DNA of 64,000 nucleotides. Source: Membranipora membranacea. Taxonomy: Eukaryota; Bryozoa; Gymnolaemata; Cheilostomatida; Membraniporidae. The notes beneath the pieces are model-generated. The model saw nothing but the letters and a program-made list of their open reading frames with translations. It was not told the DNA's origin and did no database searches. This document shows, one piece after another, positions 1 to 12,586 of the stretch. Where the stretch lies: contig OU612066.1 of assembly GCA_914767715.1 (NCBI GenBank), forward strand, positions 14,575,001-14,639,000, in the 5' to 3' direction. The position numbers were made by a program, and so were the translations under genes. Positions within the stretch are counted from its first letter, which is position 1; every line of letters starts with the position of its first letter.

Positions 1-932
1 TACATGAATAAATTACCTACACTACTTTACATCCAAGGTAAATATCTGCGAGCCAAACAAGGGGGCATGGGCCTCTTGTCGTAATTAAGCCCTACCAAGA
101 TTTTCACAATAGGGCAATTTAGAAAATAATCACCACACCCTGGCTTATCATCTAACAACTCGTATGAACTGTTATTTATTTCATTAGTATTTGTCAGAAG
201 AAACAGGGAAATAATTGCCAATCCTTGAAATGAACATCTTTCCTGACAATATCATCAAAGCATTACCATGAATCTAAACTAATCATAAGGCACTACATTT
301 AACTATGCAAATAAACTCTCACCGCACCAAGAAACAGGAACTATACATCATCATGTGATAAGCGGGTACTTTTGGTGGAGCAGCAATTAGATCACAATCA
401 TGTTTTGATTACTCATCATGCTGTCAGTGCTATCAGCGTACTCAGAATATTGGCTGCTGTAATGTTGTGTAGGTGTTGTCGATCAAGAATACCTGGGGAA
501 TCATCTAAAGATACCATTAAAACAAATAGCATTTATACAGGCACCGGTGTAAGTTCCCACCACCATACCTAATTCCGTAGCTTTGGTCAAATATAATGTC
601 ATGGGGTAGTTCTATGTTGGAAAAAGGTAGCAGTATTCGCCTTCATTTCAAGTCTCAGTAAAACCATTATTATTTACCAAGATACAGTGAAGTTAAAATA
701 ACAACACAATATAAATCCTTTCTTGATACCCTCCAACCACTTTCAGCCGAATTTACCAAAGATAGAAAACCTAATAGAAATTATAACGCAAAAGCAAATT
801 AAATACGTATTCAACGTGTTAAAATGGATATCAAATTACTATCAACACAAATAATTGGAGTAAATATCAGCAGAATAATAATGGATGCATGTATGTAGGT
901 GGAGCATATAATTTCAAACGGAATGATACAAG
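1..932. other. AT-rich non-coding sequence
   Basis: No gene, RNA or repeat could be supported here. The short open frames lack recognisable domains or convincing splice context. The right edge abuts the LINE scrap. Confidence 0.4.
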
Positions 933-1352
933 ATGTATTATCGGCAATTGCAGGTATGTGAACAGGGGTTCTACCTTACATGTATACGGCCTCGTATGAC
1001 ATATGGAAGCGTGGCCTGGTTCTGCATGATGACCGACCAACAGAAGAAACGAGTAATCCAGCTGGAAAAACTCTCACTGAAAATTATAGCCCCAGGCTGT
1101 GACGAGTATAGTGAAAGGACAGCCCTGCTAAACATCATACCACTAGACGAATATATTGACTCTATGTGCCATCAACACATTGACAAGATCAAGACACCTG
1201 GGCACTGCCTGCATCATTTACTACCTCAACCGAGTGCTCGCAGACCTAGTAGACATACAACGCGCCTCAACACCAGCTCACGAACTGAATTGAGAGGCAA
1301 CACTTTACTCATGTGTTACAGCAATGCCGGATGTGTAAATTATAAAGTCTAA
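933..1352 (+). mobile_element. Non-LTR retrotransposon fragment, reverse transcriptase C-terminal tail
   Basis: An open frame of 139 codons carries the connection region that follows the palm in CR1/Rex-like reverse transcriptases: a YLTCIRPRMTYGSVAW segment, matching the family pattern 'Y-x-x-x-I-R-P-x-L-E-Y-x-x-x-x-W', followed by a basic helix with the Q-K-K-R-V-I-Q-L-E-K pattern. The fingers, palm with FADD box and endonuclease are absent. It is a 5'-truncated dead copy and the only trace of a LINE at the left end. The assignment rests on motif similarity; the exact clade is uncertain. Confidence 0.6.
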
Positions 1353-3157
1353 GAATTAATTTTTTCTGTTTTTATTTTCATGCCCAGGTTGCCTTCCTTA
1401 CTTATATTGTGATTTTTAGAAGATGATCATTGGTTCAGTAATAAAGATTATATATATATAATAAGAAAGTATATTCAAATGTGAAAAATAAAATGCTACA
1501 AACGATAATAAATGAATTTTCAAAGTACAGATTTGCTTGCTGCGGAAGAATACACAGCTCCTACTCCAAATAATTCCAAATATACTATGGCGCAAGTTTA
1601 ATGTGAATTGGCAGATGCGTCGGATTTACGGCAAGCGTTTGTTTTGTAAACATACTGTATCTCAAAAGTTGGCAGCTATTAACATTTAAAACTTATTACT
1701 TTTTTGGGTGGAGCGGGTGATAGGACTCCACATTGGTGCATGTGGAGCACAGCCAAATATTGTAAGCCTTTACTCTCGCTCAAAAGCAAAAGTTGCACAA
1801 AACTTTAGAGATCATTGATTGAGCTAAATGAACTTCCTCGTAGAGAGGCGTGTCTTAGGCCCTGTCGCGAAGCCGAACACAAGGTCAGTTGATGGCGAGA
1901 TAAGCAGGCTATAGGTCGTGTTAAAAATTTGGCAGCCAACTAACACTCTTTTTTTCTAGCAAGGGTTGCATGCACTTTTTGGCTGGCGAACGAGAAAGCA
2001 AACAACTGTAATTGGTAGTAATAATTCCCTTATAATATGCCTTTATTTTCTCTTTTATCTAAACTGATCAATCATGCCAGCGGAGCTTACACGTCAAGTT
2101 AACATTGCTCTTAATAAACCGCAATGTGTTATTATCATTATTGGATAGTAGGCGGGTCTTATACGGTACCTATGACGTCACTGAGATAACTGCTAAGTTT
2201 TACATGGCTCTAGAGTAAGAGGCAGTATGCACTTGGTAGGGAGTATTTTACCTGACTCATAAGCTTTTTTTGTCACATTCCCGCACTTTTACTGGCATAA
2301 CTCTTATATATATAAAAATATGTACAACAGTAGTGTAGTATCGTTCAGTTTGACATGTCAGTACTACGGTGTGGGTCTAACAGGTGCTCTTTGCCTACAC
2401 TACTAGGAACAGGTAGGACACAACAGGTGCTTCAAACTTGACGGCTGATGGTAATGTTAATGCTGTATTGCGCTGTGCTGGCTTGATGTGCCAGTGAGCT
2501 GACATCAAGCCTTACTGGCCCGTCAAGTCAATACCACCAATCAGACTACACTTCTAAAATGGCCGACCAACACGGCACAACGCACAACATCGACCACCAG
2601 CCTGATGCTCAACTTCGACAACACTGATTAAACGGCTTAACAACTGGACATCTTGAGTTCATAGACTTGAGGGCAAACCACAGACCTTAGAGTACACCCG
2701 ACATCATCAAATACGCTAGAATGGTGAACGTGAGGTGAGTGGGCATAAAATATTCCAAATCAGGCTCATCTATGCTAACTACCGATTGATTGCTTCAACT
2801 TTTAAGCTACGGCCGATTTGATTGGCTAATGCGCATGAAGCCTGTGAAAAGGGGAAAATAATTTTCCCCTATTTTTTCAAATGGGCGTCGTTTGTGCCAG
2901 TATTTATAATCATTATTGACCTACACTAGTATTGTGGACCACACAATCCTAGACCTAAACTATGATACCAAGTTGTTAAATTTTTGTATAACGCGTCTAA
3001 AATCAGCAGTCTGTATTGCACAACTGTCAATACAAAACACTAACTTTCATGCGCGCATTTATTCATAAGCTTCGCAAAGCGCCAGAGAGATGAAGAAAGT
3101 TGGGTGAAGCGGACTAATACAGTGCCGGATGAGAGTTGGGCGTTAAACTTACTGAAT
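1353..3157. other. Intergenic, no gene seen; short hairpins only
   Basis: Contains a perfect 21-nt palindrome at 2850-2870 (AGGGGAAAAT around a central A). It also contains a hairpin with 10-bp arms GGCTTGATGT/ACATCAAGCC at 2480-2511, and an 8-bp-arm hairpin CTCCACAT/ATGTGGAG near 1728-1749. No coding sequence could be supported. Confidence 0.4.
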
Positions 3158-4042
3158 GGTAAGTTATAGTAAACTAAGAGTACAATGGCTATGAGTTTTA
3201 GCTGAATTCTATTTTCTGCTACCTGTTTAGGGAGGTTTGCCATTCATCGGTATATATTATCCTTACTTGTAAATAGGTCAAATACCCGTCGAGGAAATAC
3301 TTGAAACTCAGAAAATCACTCCGCATAGACAAATTCCCTTACGGGAGACGGTTTGTTTTGCAATCGGAATTTTTCGTACTCCTCCGCTCAAGGTAAGTTT
3401 TAGTAAACTAAGAGTACATCGAGGTTTAGCTGAATTCTATTTCAATTGGGGTTTGCCGTTCGCCAGTATATTTTATCGTTACTTGTAAATATGTCAAAGA
3501 CCCGTCCAGAAAATGTTTGAAACTCAGAAAATCGCTCCGCATAGACAAATTCCCTTACGGGAAAACGGTTTGTTTTGCAATCGGAATTTTTCGTACTCCT
3601 CCGCTCAAGGTAAGATTTAGTAAACTAAGAGTACATCGAGGTTTAGCTGAATTCTATTTCAATTGGGGTTTGCCGTTCGCCAGTATATTTTATCGTTACT
3701 TGTAAATATGTCAAAGACCCGTCCAGAAAATGTTTGAAACTCAGAAAATCGCTCCGCATAGACAAATTCCCTTACGGGAAAACGGTTTGTTTTGCAATCG
3801 AAATTTTTCGTACTCCTCCGCTCAAGGTAAGTTTTAGTAAACTAAGAGTACATCGAGGTTTAGCTGAATTCTATTTCAATTGGGGTTTGCCGTTCGCCAG
3901 TATATTTTATCGTTACTTGTAAATATGTCAAAGACCCGTCCAGAAAATGTTTGAAACTCAGAAAATCGCTCCGCATAGACAAATTCCCTTACGGGAAAAC
4001 GGATTTCTTTTGCAATCAGAATTTTTTTTTTCTCCTCCGCTC
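3158..4042. repeat. Tandem array, four copies of a ~217-bp unit
   Basis: Copies begin at about 3158, 3392, 3609 and 3826, each opening with GGTAAG followed by TAGTAAACTAAGAG. The first copy is longer (about 234 bp) and clearly diverged. Copies two and three are nearly identical, and the fourth decays after a T-rich tract. The unit length is not a multiple of three, so the repeated 62-codon open frame in each copy is a by-product of the repeat and not a gene. It is satellite-like or a local segmental amplification. Confidence 0.9.
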
Positions 4043-4412
4043 ACGATCTTTATTATGATGATGCTATGATTTGATATTCATAGATGATACAAGGAGATAG
4101 TATGGTCGTTTATCTTCAGTAAATTGAAAGACTGAAAGTAATGGTTAGGCCATATTTATACATATTCGTCTTATGCGAAAAGTTACTTTGTCTTGACTCT
4201 TGATACAGAATCAAACTTAGATAGGCTTCTGTATTTAAAAGGAGTATGCCATATATATGCCATATATATGCCATATATGTCAAATATTTGTAGTCATGCA
4301 TCCCGTATGTCAGGTTCTAATCACAGGCATAGCCACGTAAATCAGCTAAATGCTTGTGGAAAACCTGTGTGATTGTGGCCTAATTCTGAGGAGTAGATGC
4401 TGGCTGAGTTTG

Positions 4413-4522
4413 TGTTAAATTTAGCTAGTTTGGGGATGACTTTAAATTAGCTAGCACTATATTTTGGTTAGCTAGGGTGGGGCCATATAAAGTAAAGAGG
4501 GTGAGACAATAAAGCTAGCTCA
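4413..4522 (+). repeat. Dispersed GCTAGC-rich repeat, copy 1
   Basis: Shares two aligned blocks with the reverse complement of 48551-48648. One is an AAATTTAGCTAGTT-like block followed by GGGG-TGAC and TTAGCTAGC. The other is an AAAGGGTGAG-like block followed by AGCTAGC. Spacing and order are kept, so this is a diverged interspersed repeat and not chance. No coding capacity is seen and the class is unknown. Confidence 0.6.
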
Positions 4523-7500
4523 AATTCAACTATCTCAAGCATGTGCGACATGGCAGACTTTTCCTTCTGTGAATACTTTACTCCTGTGGAGTACTATTAA
4601 AGAAAATATATACTGTTTTCTGCATCCGGTCTCAATATTAAAAATTCTGTGCTCTGGGATCACCTCGTATGAAGTAAATTTTTTTTTCGTCATTATGTTA
4701 TACACAATTCGTGTTCAATCAATGGAGTGTGATGAAAACTTGTAGATAAATTTCGTAGTTCTGTCTACAATTTAGTTTGTGGGATCGACATGGCAGTATT
4801 TTGTGGTTGCTGTTGGCAATGAGTTTATTAAGCCAATCCAGCTTCCTTATGCTGACTCAAGCTTCTTTTGTTGAAATTCGTAAAGCGCCAAACCTTGTAT
4901 TGATAAAAACGGGCAATCCCCGACTTGCTCTGTTAAAGTCCCTTCCATATATTGACTGCAACCCGGAAAAAATGTTCAGTCACATATTATAAACTTGCAT
5001 AGCTGGTAGTTAGCATATATGATATGAGATAAAGCCCTTTCCCGCCATATCAGCCTAATAAGGCATGCCAGTATCCGAGTGTTTAAGTTTACTAACAAAC
5101 AAAGGCATAGCTGGCATAGCTCAACAACTAAGATTTTGTGTTGCAATCATCACAAAAATATCAATGCAGTTTTCTTTTGCCGCAAAAAGTTTGGCACAAG
5201 TTTGAACTAAATTGATTTGAGTATAGTTCATGAAAGTTGGCTTTTTGTTTTTTGCAGGTTAACCGCAACTATTGCCTCACAAACGCACCGACACCATTAC
5301 CTACCTACCTACAGAAATATTCCAGTTCTACATGGAGCTGAATGCTCTGATGGGATGGTCGGTGGATAGATGAAAGGTATATCCGATTTTACATGTCAGA
5401 GTGTTGGTCAAATATCATACTGGCCTGTAAGATCCAATATATCCTCAGTCTATAAATAAGTCCCCCCAACCTCAATCACAGGCCACATCACAGATTCAGA
5501 TATACGTCTTAGAATCATCCGTGCTACGTCCATTCACATGTCTATGGAAATCAAGCAGGGGTGCGCAAACACGTGCTTTGATCCTACATCTGCACCATTG
5601 GTAAGCATTGCCGTAATTTATTAATCTACAGAGCATTCTTGTCTTGCGAAATGGTCTTACCATAGTTGCCTGGTTGTGACAAGCTGTTCAGTATAATATC
5701 ATCATCAAATTATACATCTGTTATCGCCAAAACTTTCTACACAACATCATCAAAAAATTAATTTGACAATAATTATTGTTATGTCCGCAAAGGAATTACC
5801 AATCTTCTATGCGGCAAAGGTTTCAAAAACCTATAAATCTCTATAATAAATTCTAAATTGTGTTCAAATCATTGTCATTTATCGAGGTTTGTAAAAAACT
5901 AGCCTTTCCCTGAAAAACTTTTTTTGTTATTGATGTAGTACTTTATAATTAGGAATAATTTACAGCGCTTCAGTGTGGTTGGGTGAATGAGTGATTCACT
6001 CAACTATGGATCCAACAACACTCACAAACCTCTGTTTGGACATGTACACGAATTAGAGTACTGCTGTTGTATTATAGGTTAGTAGTTCTGAAACATTTCA
6101 CTGGAGTTTATTTTGCATGAGTTTTATTTAGAATAGAAAAAACCACCTATTGGTGCTGGTGGCGATATTGAAAGTTATTTAATAAAAGGAAGCCCAATTA
6201 ATTTCACACATGGCTTTTATTTAGAGAAATATAAATAGACTCATTAACCTATATTTTGGGGAAAAACATGAGGCTTCCCTGTCAACAACAATGAAAAAGA
6301 ATCCATCATCAAGTGTGTGTTTCTAATCTGACAGGCTACCGCTAATCCATCTTCTCTCTAGCGATGGTGAGAGCCTAAGTGACATTTCATATGGACATTA
6401 TTATAATCATGGACATAGCAAACGCCTAGTGTCAATGGCCTCATGTCGAAGGCACCTCCAGTCCAATGTCATGATTGTAACCATGGTAGCGTATATGCAG
6501 TTGTCTTGAGCTGCCGGGACATATAGAGTTCAGCATCACCAACTGCATTCTTCGAATATCTTATCTTTCTTGGGCACTCCCTCCTCTTCTTCCTTTGCTG
6601 GTGCTGTTGGTATAAAATGGAAACGTGTTTTGTTACTGACTGTTAACCAGGAGGGGAGAGGCTCCACCCCCAAACCTTGGGCAACTAAATCATGATGAGG
6701 AGAGGCTAGATAAAGACTGGCTCATAAGTACTGTCGACATCAAAAATCACTAGCTGTAATCTGTGTTTCAGGGCCGGCCTCACAAGTTCAGCTACCTTAG
6801 TATTAGGTCAAACTACGATCACAAGTCCGAAATAATGAGGGAAATTTACATCTCAATTCCGTCATCACTTCAGAAATGTATTGTAATTAAGCCCTTTTAC
6901 GAAATATTCCTCCTACGATAGTTTGACACCTAATTTTCCATCACTTACTGTCAACTCAATCAAGGCACCAACTCGCAAGAGAAGTACGCGGCATATTTCA
7001 TGTATCACAGCTGTGCTTTTGAGTAAAGCGACGCCATGTTGGATTGCTGCATTGAATACATCGCATTAAAACACTTTGTTTGGACGTACAGCATATTCCG
7101 CCTAATATGCTTGGCGCAAGTTTAGATTATTATGACATTCTCGGCAAGGTCAATATCGTTTTTTTGGTTATCAATTATTCAATACAATGATTCTCTGATA
7201 AAATAACCTCAAGGACTCGTGTTAGCATAGCAGTTCAAGGGTTTGAAGTGTAAGTAAATGCCAAGGGGATACCGTTGGCACTAGGGCAGCTCATGTCTGC
7301 CGTCGTGACCGTTGTTCCCACCCAATTAAGTCACCTGTCAACAAATGAATCCTGATTTTACCATTATAAAACCGATTCTGTGAAGTTTACATTTACACAT
7401 TTCATATAGCTCTCATGTCTGGTTGTCTGTGGAAAATGTTACCATTAATATGGCTGCAGTGAATTGTAATTATTTTTAGACCATTGACTGAATTCACTAG

Positions 7501-10500
7501 CCCTGAACGGACAATGAATTCCTGATGATATCTGATCACAGCGTACACAAGGTTTGAAATACTAATATCGCTCAAAATGGCTGTATATCACTTTGTTTGA
7601 ATTGTTCATTGTAATCAATTTTGTTCGGGGATTCCCCTTAGACTGTGTTCTTAAGTTATAATAGACTGAGGTCTATCTCTTTAGTAGATATACAAGTCGG
7701 GTGGCAATCTTTCCATTTGCATGTCAACCGTAATATGTCAAAGAATGGTGCGTACATTTGCACTACTTGATTAGCATAAGCAAGAGGTTTTTCTACGAAT
7801 TCTATCGCAACATTCTAATCCAGATAAACACGAGCCAATTTCTCACATCAGAACAAATATTATATCTGCACACTGTAATGTCAGACACCAATAAAAATTC
7901 TAAACAACTTATCACTGAGCAATTTGGTGGATCGATGATTTAAGAATTCATCATTCATATAACTTGCAAAAGTGCATTTTTTCAGCGTCAGAATATAATA
8001 CATCGATTTGTGTGTGTTTAGTGTGTTATATCAATGAGCAACAGCGTTGGATGCAGCATGGAATTTCAATTATCAGCAAAAGCTATTCTATCTATCTACT
8101 CAATTCTATCATGTCAAGTCTATGTATAAGATTAACAACATATTATAATATTAAGTTTGTGGTGTTTGACTATGAAAAATTCATTGCCGCCATTATGAGT
8201 GTTTCGGTTCATTTTCGCCTTCATATTTCACCCGGCATACAGAATGAAACTTGCATTAATGTATGCGACACTAATTGAACAGCTACAGAACAACCACTAG
8301 CAAGGGCGGACGACTGCTTGCTAGTCCCGGCAACAGTTGCCTAGTAAACTCGGTTTTTCAATTTGACAAAGAAGGGGTTTGTTTACGGCGTAATGCCTGT
8401 GAAGACAAGGACAAGTAATTACTAAACATTTACCTGCCAGGCAAAGCAAATAATGCAGCGGAAAGCTAAGCTTTAATGGATCAGGAAGTTTCGTTTTCAT
8501 CTGCGGCCTCTCGGTTTTGGCGGCTTAAAAGTACAAACTAAATGTTTAATTTGGTTAACCGCATTTTAAAACTAACACCTAATACACTAGCCATAGACAT
8601 TCCACTGCTATCTGAATGCCGGTCTTGAGTTTTTCTTGCCTACGTAAAAAACATGCACATGAATATCATTCTTAGGCCTTGATGTGTAATTTTGTGCACA
8701 TGGGTTTGTAAATTTGGAATAGCCCATACTATCTCCACTTGTCTTGTCTTTGAAAAAGGACTGACCGAATTAATTGAAACCGACCTGGATTCAGGTCTCA
8801 GAAACCCATCTGGTAGATATGGCTGTGCCAGAGATATTTTTATCGCATGAAAACCTAGCTCTCAATAAAAAATGTGATTATGACAGCCCTCTTACACTCA
8901 TTTTAGTGGCACTACACCCAAGTGTGGAGTCAGCTCTAAACTGCTCCACTGCATGTACCAAAGGTCCTCCGTCTATGAATATGTAACACTGCGTTGTTTA
9001 TGTGAGCATTAAAAGGGTCCAAATGAGAGCCATCAACACGAGGTCAAATCCCTAATATGGGTAGTCTCGCTGCGAGATTTTTCTTAACTCACTATGGCTC
9101 ATAATTGTGTTAGCTCTGATGGCCGATCTGGGTGTCATACATGGACCAACCACACGATCTCTGGTACAATATGACAAGAAAACTACTAATGGAGATCCAT
9201 TACAAAATGATTCATTTGCTCAACAATGGGAAAGATGAGTTGGGGCCGAAATGATAATCGGGGTCGAGTGTAGGTCAGGTCCATCTACAGTATTTATTTA
9301 CAAACCCCAACCCGGCAGGAGGACACAACATAACGAAAACAACATGCATGCATTGCATGAAGTGTTGATCGAGTGTTCAGCAATGTTATTATATCATACT
9401 TGTCTGGTAGAGTATATCATACGATGTCTGTCTACATGAGTATCACATGATATGTGTCAGACCACTTGGTGACAGAAGTGTAATAAATAAGTATTTTACC
9501 TAATATCAACACATGTTATTATAAAAGTTGGTCAACAAAGCGTTAATTTCTAACTTCGCGTTACTTCCTCGTTCCGTCATTGCCAAAAATATCCAATGAC
9601 GACATTTTACTTTTGACCGACAAACCCCATCGTGTGCAGTAAATAAATATTGTGAAATCTGATAAAATGTGATGCAGTTCACATAACTTTGGTGTATAAT
9701 TTGTCACCGTCTTACAGAAAAGAAACATTGCTGAATGTGTTGAAACTTCTTGTCAACTTGGCGCGACAAAGTCAGACGAGTATTTGAATGTAGTTTCCAA
9801 AGTGAAATCAAGGAGCAGACAACTTCAAATAACACAGCTGAAAATTCTCTGGTTTGCATTTAAAATCAAAATAAATTCTGTTTCTGACTCATGCTATTAC
9901 AAAATGCTTTCATAGGAGGGCAAATCCTACTGGCCTTACTCATTATCGACTCATAACTTGATGGGCAAAAGTAAAATTGTTTATCTATACATATTCAACA
10001 TGTAAACCTCTGAACTTTCAATCCCATCCTACAGACATATTTTGTAGGGTTTAAAATGATACCAAGAAGGCAAACCTCTTGTCATGTGTGTCCACCAAAG
10101 TCAGAGATGTAAAGCGTTTTGGAGGCAGCATAAGAATAAGATTGAACTTGTGAAAGCCTGATTTTTACTTTTAGGTAAAACCTTGGGGTAAGCTCATCCA
10201 TATATCAGTGTACCTACCAGCAGGCTCTGTCTTTCTACTCGCATCCATTTTAGTTGCTTTCAGAATGACTTTACTAAAAAAGAAAGAGGTATAATAACAG
10301 TATTATGTGCCATAAAGGTGTATACGAAATCAACTAAAAAGTCTTACATAAATAGCCTCGAACTGCTTTTCAGCAAAAGACAAATATCATAGTCTGTGAA
10401 GACAAGCTTAGACCTGGATTAACAGTAGAACATTGCATGCATGTTATGGCACTACCAGGAATTGTGTATAACCCAGCATGGAAATCGAAAGTTGGATCTG

Positions 10501-12330
10501 GATCACGTATTGACGCAGATTATGTCAGATTATCAGTAAACCTGTCAGGCCCTCGGGAACCGTGAAATTAATGCTGATTTCAGGTTAGAACAAACTCCAT
10601 TTTTTGCTCATAGGACAATACGTTTACAATATTTTGCAATGCATAGGATGTCATTACAATCATTGTTAGTGCTAAAATGCGGTAAATTTCGGAGTCATAC
10701 AAAGGGTGCCACTAACAAAAATGCAATGATAATCAAATGTTCACCATCAAATAGATGAGACTAGATTGATCAGCAAAAAATCGGATCCTGTTGACAACTA
10801 GGGAGGATATGATGTAATATTATGTAATAATTGGATAAGATTATCTTATATTAATGAGCCATATCAAATTGTAAAAAATTGTATGTGAGGGATTGGATGA
10901 CGAGGTACAATGATGAGCCTTTGTTGGGTGCTATTTTCACAAGTCAGCAAATCATCCGTTAACAGCCAACAGAAAAGCAGCTCCCAATACACTCTCTAGG
11001 GCCCCTTTGCAATGCAAACACACTTTAAAATACGTGAATGAAAAGTGGACCCAAGTCAGTAGACACTCTCCATTATATGCTAAGTCATGAGCCTTACAAT
11101 CAGCCTTTTCTGTTACTTGGCAATCGTTTGCTTTCTTTGTCTATACAGTTTGTGCATTCATGCTAGGCAGTGTCTGGCACCAAAAATTTCAAATTGCATG
11201 AAACAATTGGTTAAAAAGAATACCTGTCAGGGGAGGCAATTTTGCGTTTCTCTGCCTTTTTTGTCACAGCAGGTGAAGGTTGCGTTTTGCTCTGTTTACC
11301 AGCCTGAGGAGTAGCCCTTTGCGTATGCCACTTTTGATATGGCATGACGACACATCTTTGCGTTTTATTCTTCAGCTGTTTTTTCACTATTAAAAAGGAA
11401 ATAGAGCCAAAAGTGAAATAAGTAAACAAGGTAATTATTAAGACAAAATCTCATTGGGTGGGCGAAAATACACATACTATGGGCGATAAGGGAGGTAAAG
11501 ATGACTGAAGCCTTTCCATATTTGTTCGCCGCAAAGAGAAGGATAGCTAGTCCATTACGAGATATCAACTAATCAAATTTGATTTCTGTCACTTAATTGT
11601 CGCAGGCGGAGCGTGTAATTGCCTCCCCACTACAAAACTATTGCGGCATCTCGCTTACGCCCCCCTCCTATATTATAGCTTGCATGGTGAGTACTCATGC
11701 TAAAATAAGGGAATTTTTATTTCCCCCTTTTCTAGCACAAGTACTTTCTATGTATTCAAAGAGTGAATGGCGGAAAAGGAACAGATTCCTAGGCCTTATA
11801 AGGAAGTGTGACCGCAGCTTTTTTTACCCTGAATGTTATCCGTTCTCTTCTGTAGTGACACCATAGCCGACATCTCATCAATCCACTGCACATATATCAC
11901 TATTAAATAAACATGAGTATGGTATCAGGCATGTAGCATAGAAAGTATATTTATTGCACAATAATAAAATGCTCAAATTTTTTTTGAAAAATCCAGCCGA
12001 CCATGTATAATTCTCAATACTTGGAAATCAAGATTGTACAACAATTAATTGTTATTATAAATAAACAGTTGACCCAATAGGACACATCATCGGCTCATCC
12101 AGCTTATCAGGCGGCACCATCACAACTTTGCCTAGTCATGTATAGATAATTTATTATAATGATTGTGTAAATCTGCAGGTCTGGAGGAAATCAAGGCCAT
12201 GACAGGGTGAAAATATGGGGAAACAGCCTGCGTGACTATGCACTAAATTGGATTGTTTGTTCTGATCAATGATAATGTAGCCATGGCGGTTTTTCATTGA
12301 CTTAATATTATTTGCTAATTTATTTAATTT
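4523..12330. other. Long stretch without a supported gene
   Basis: Only short open frames occur (the longest about 104 codons near 7964-8278), with no domain signature and no linked splice sites. A minus-strand segment near 6545-6610 could encode a charged peptide but is too weak to call. No tRNA or repeat array was recognised. Confidence 0.4.
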
Positions 12331-12334
12331 TATT
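12319..12334 (-). promoter_or_regulatory. Candidate polyadenylation signals for PARN
   Basis: Two AATAAA hexamers on the minus strand (TTTATT at 12319-12324 and 12329-12334 on the plus strand) lie about 250 bp beyond the PARN stop codon, inside an A/T-rich run. The position fits a 3' UTR end, but use is not shown. Confidence 0.4.
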
Positions 12335-12586
12335 TAATTTATGATTTGGTCCTTAGATGTTGATGCCAAACTTACGACATGGATGGAAGACCTGATTTAT
12401 ATCGCTTCTGCCCCATGTGTTTGGAAAGGTCAGATGATACATGTGATCTCGATCAGGATCGACTACAAAACAAGAGATGTGATTGGTGAAATCAAAATGA
12501 CGCATGTGTGCGTCAAACAGAACCGCCAACATAAAACCTAAGGAGGGTCAGTCATAGAATAAATAAACTTATAAAACATTTTTGTC

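Noticed and set aside
3517-3922. Two near-identical 62-codon open frames
   Set aside because: They are products of the 217-bp repeat; the period is not a multiple of three and no protein signature exists.
4777-4992. 71-codon frame with a hydrophobic N-terminus resembling a signal peptide
   Set aside because: It does not begin with ATG, and no promoter, splice sites or family support were seen.
6540-6610. Minus-strand peptide-like segment (KEEEGVPKKDKIFEE) after a possible acceptor
   Set aside because: Weak polypyrimidine tract, unclear donor and no partner exon, so not listed as a gene.
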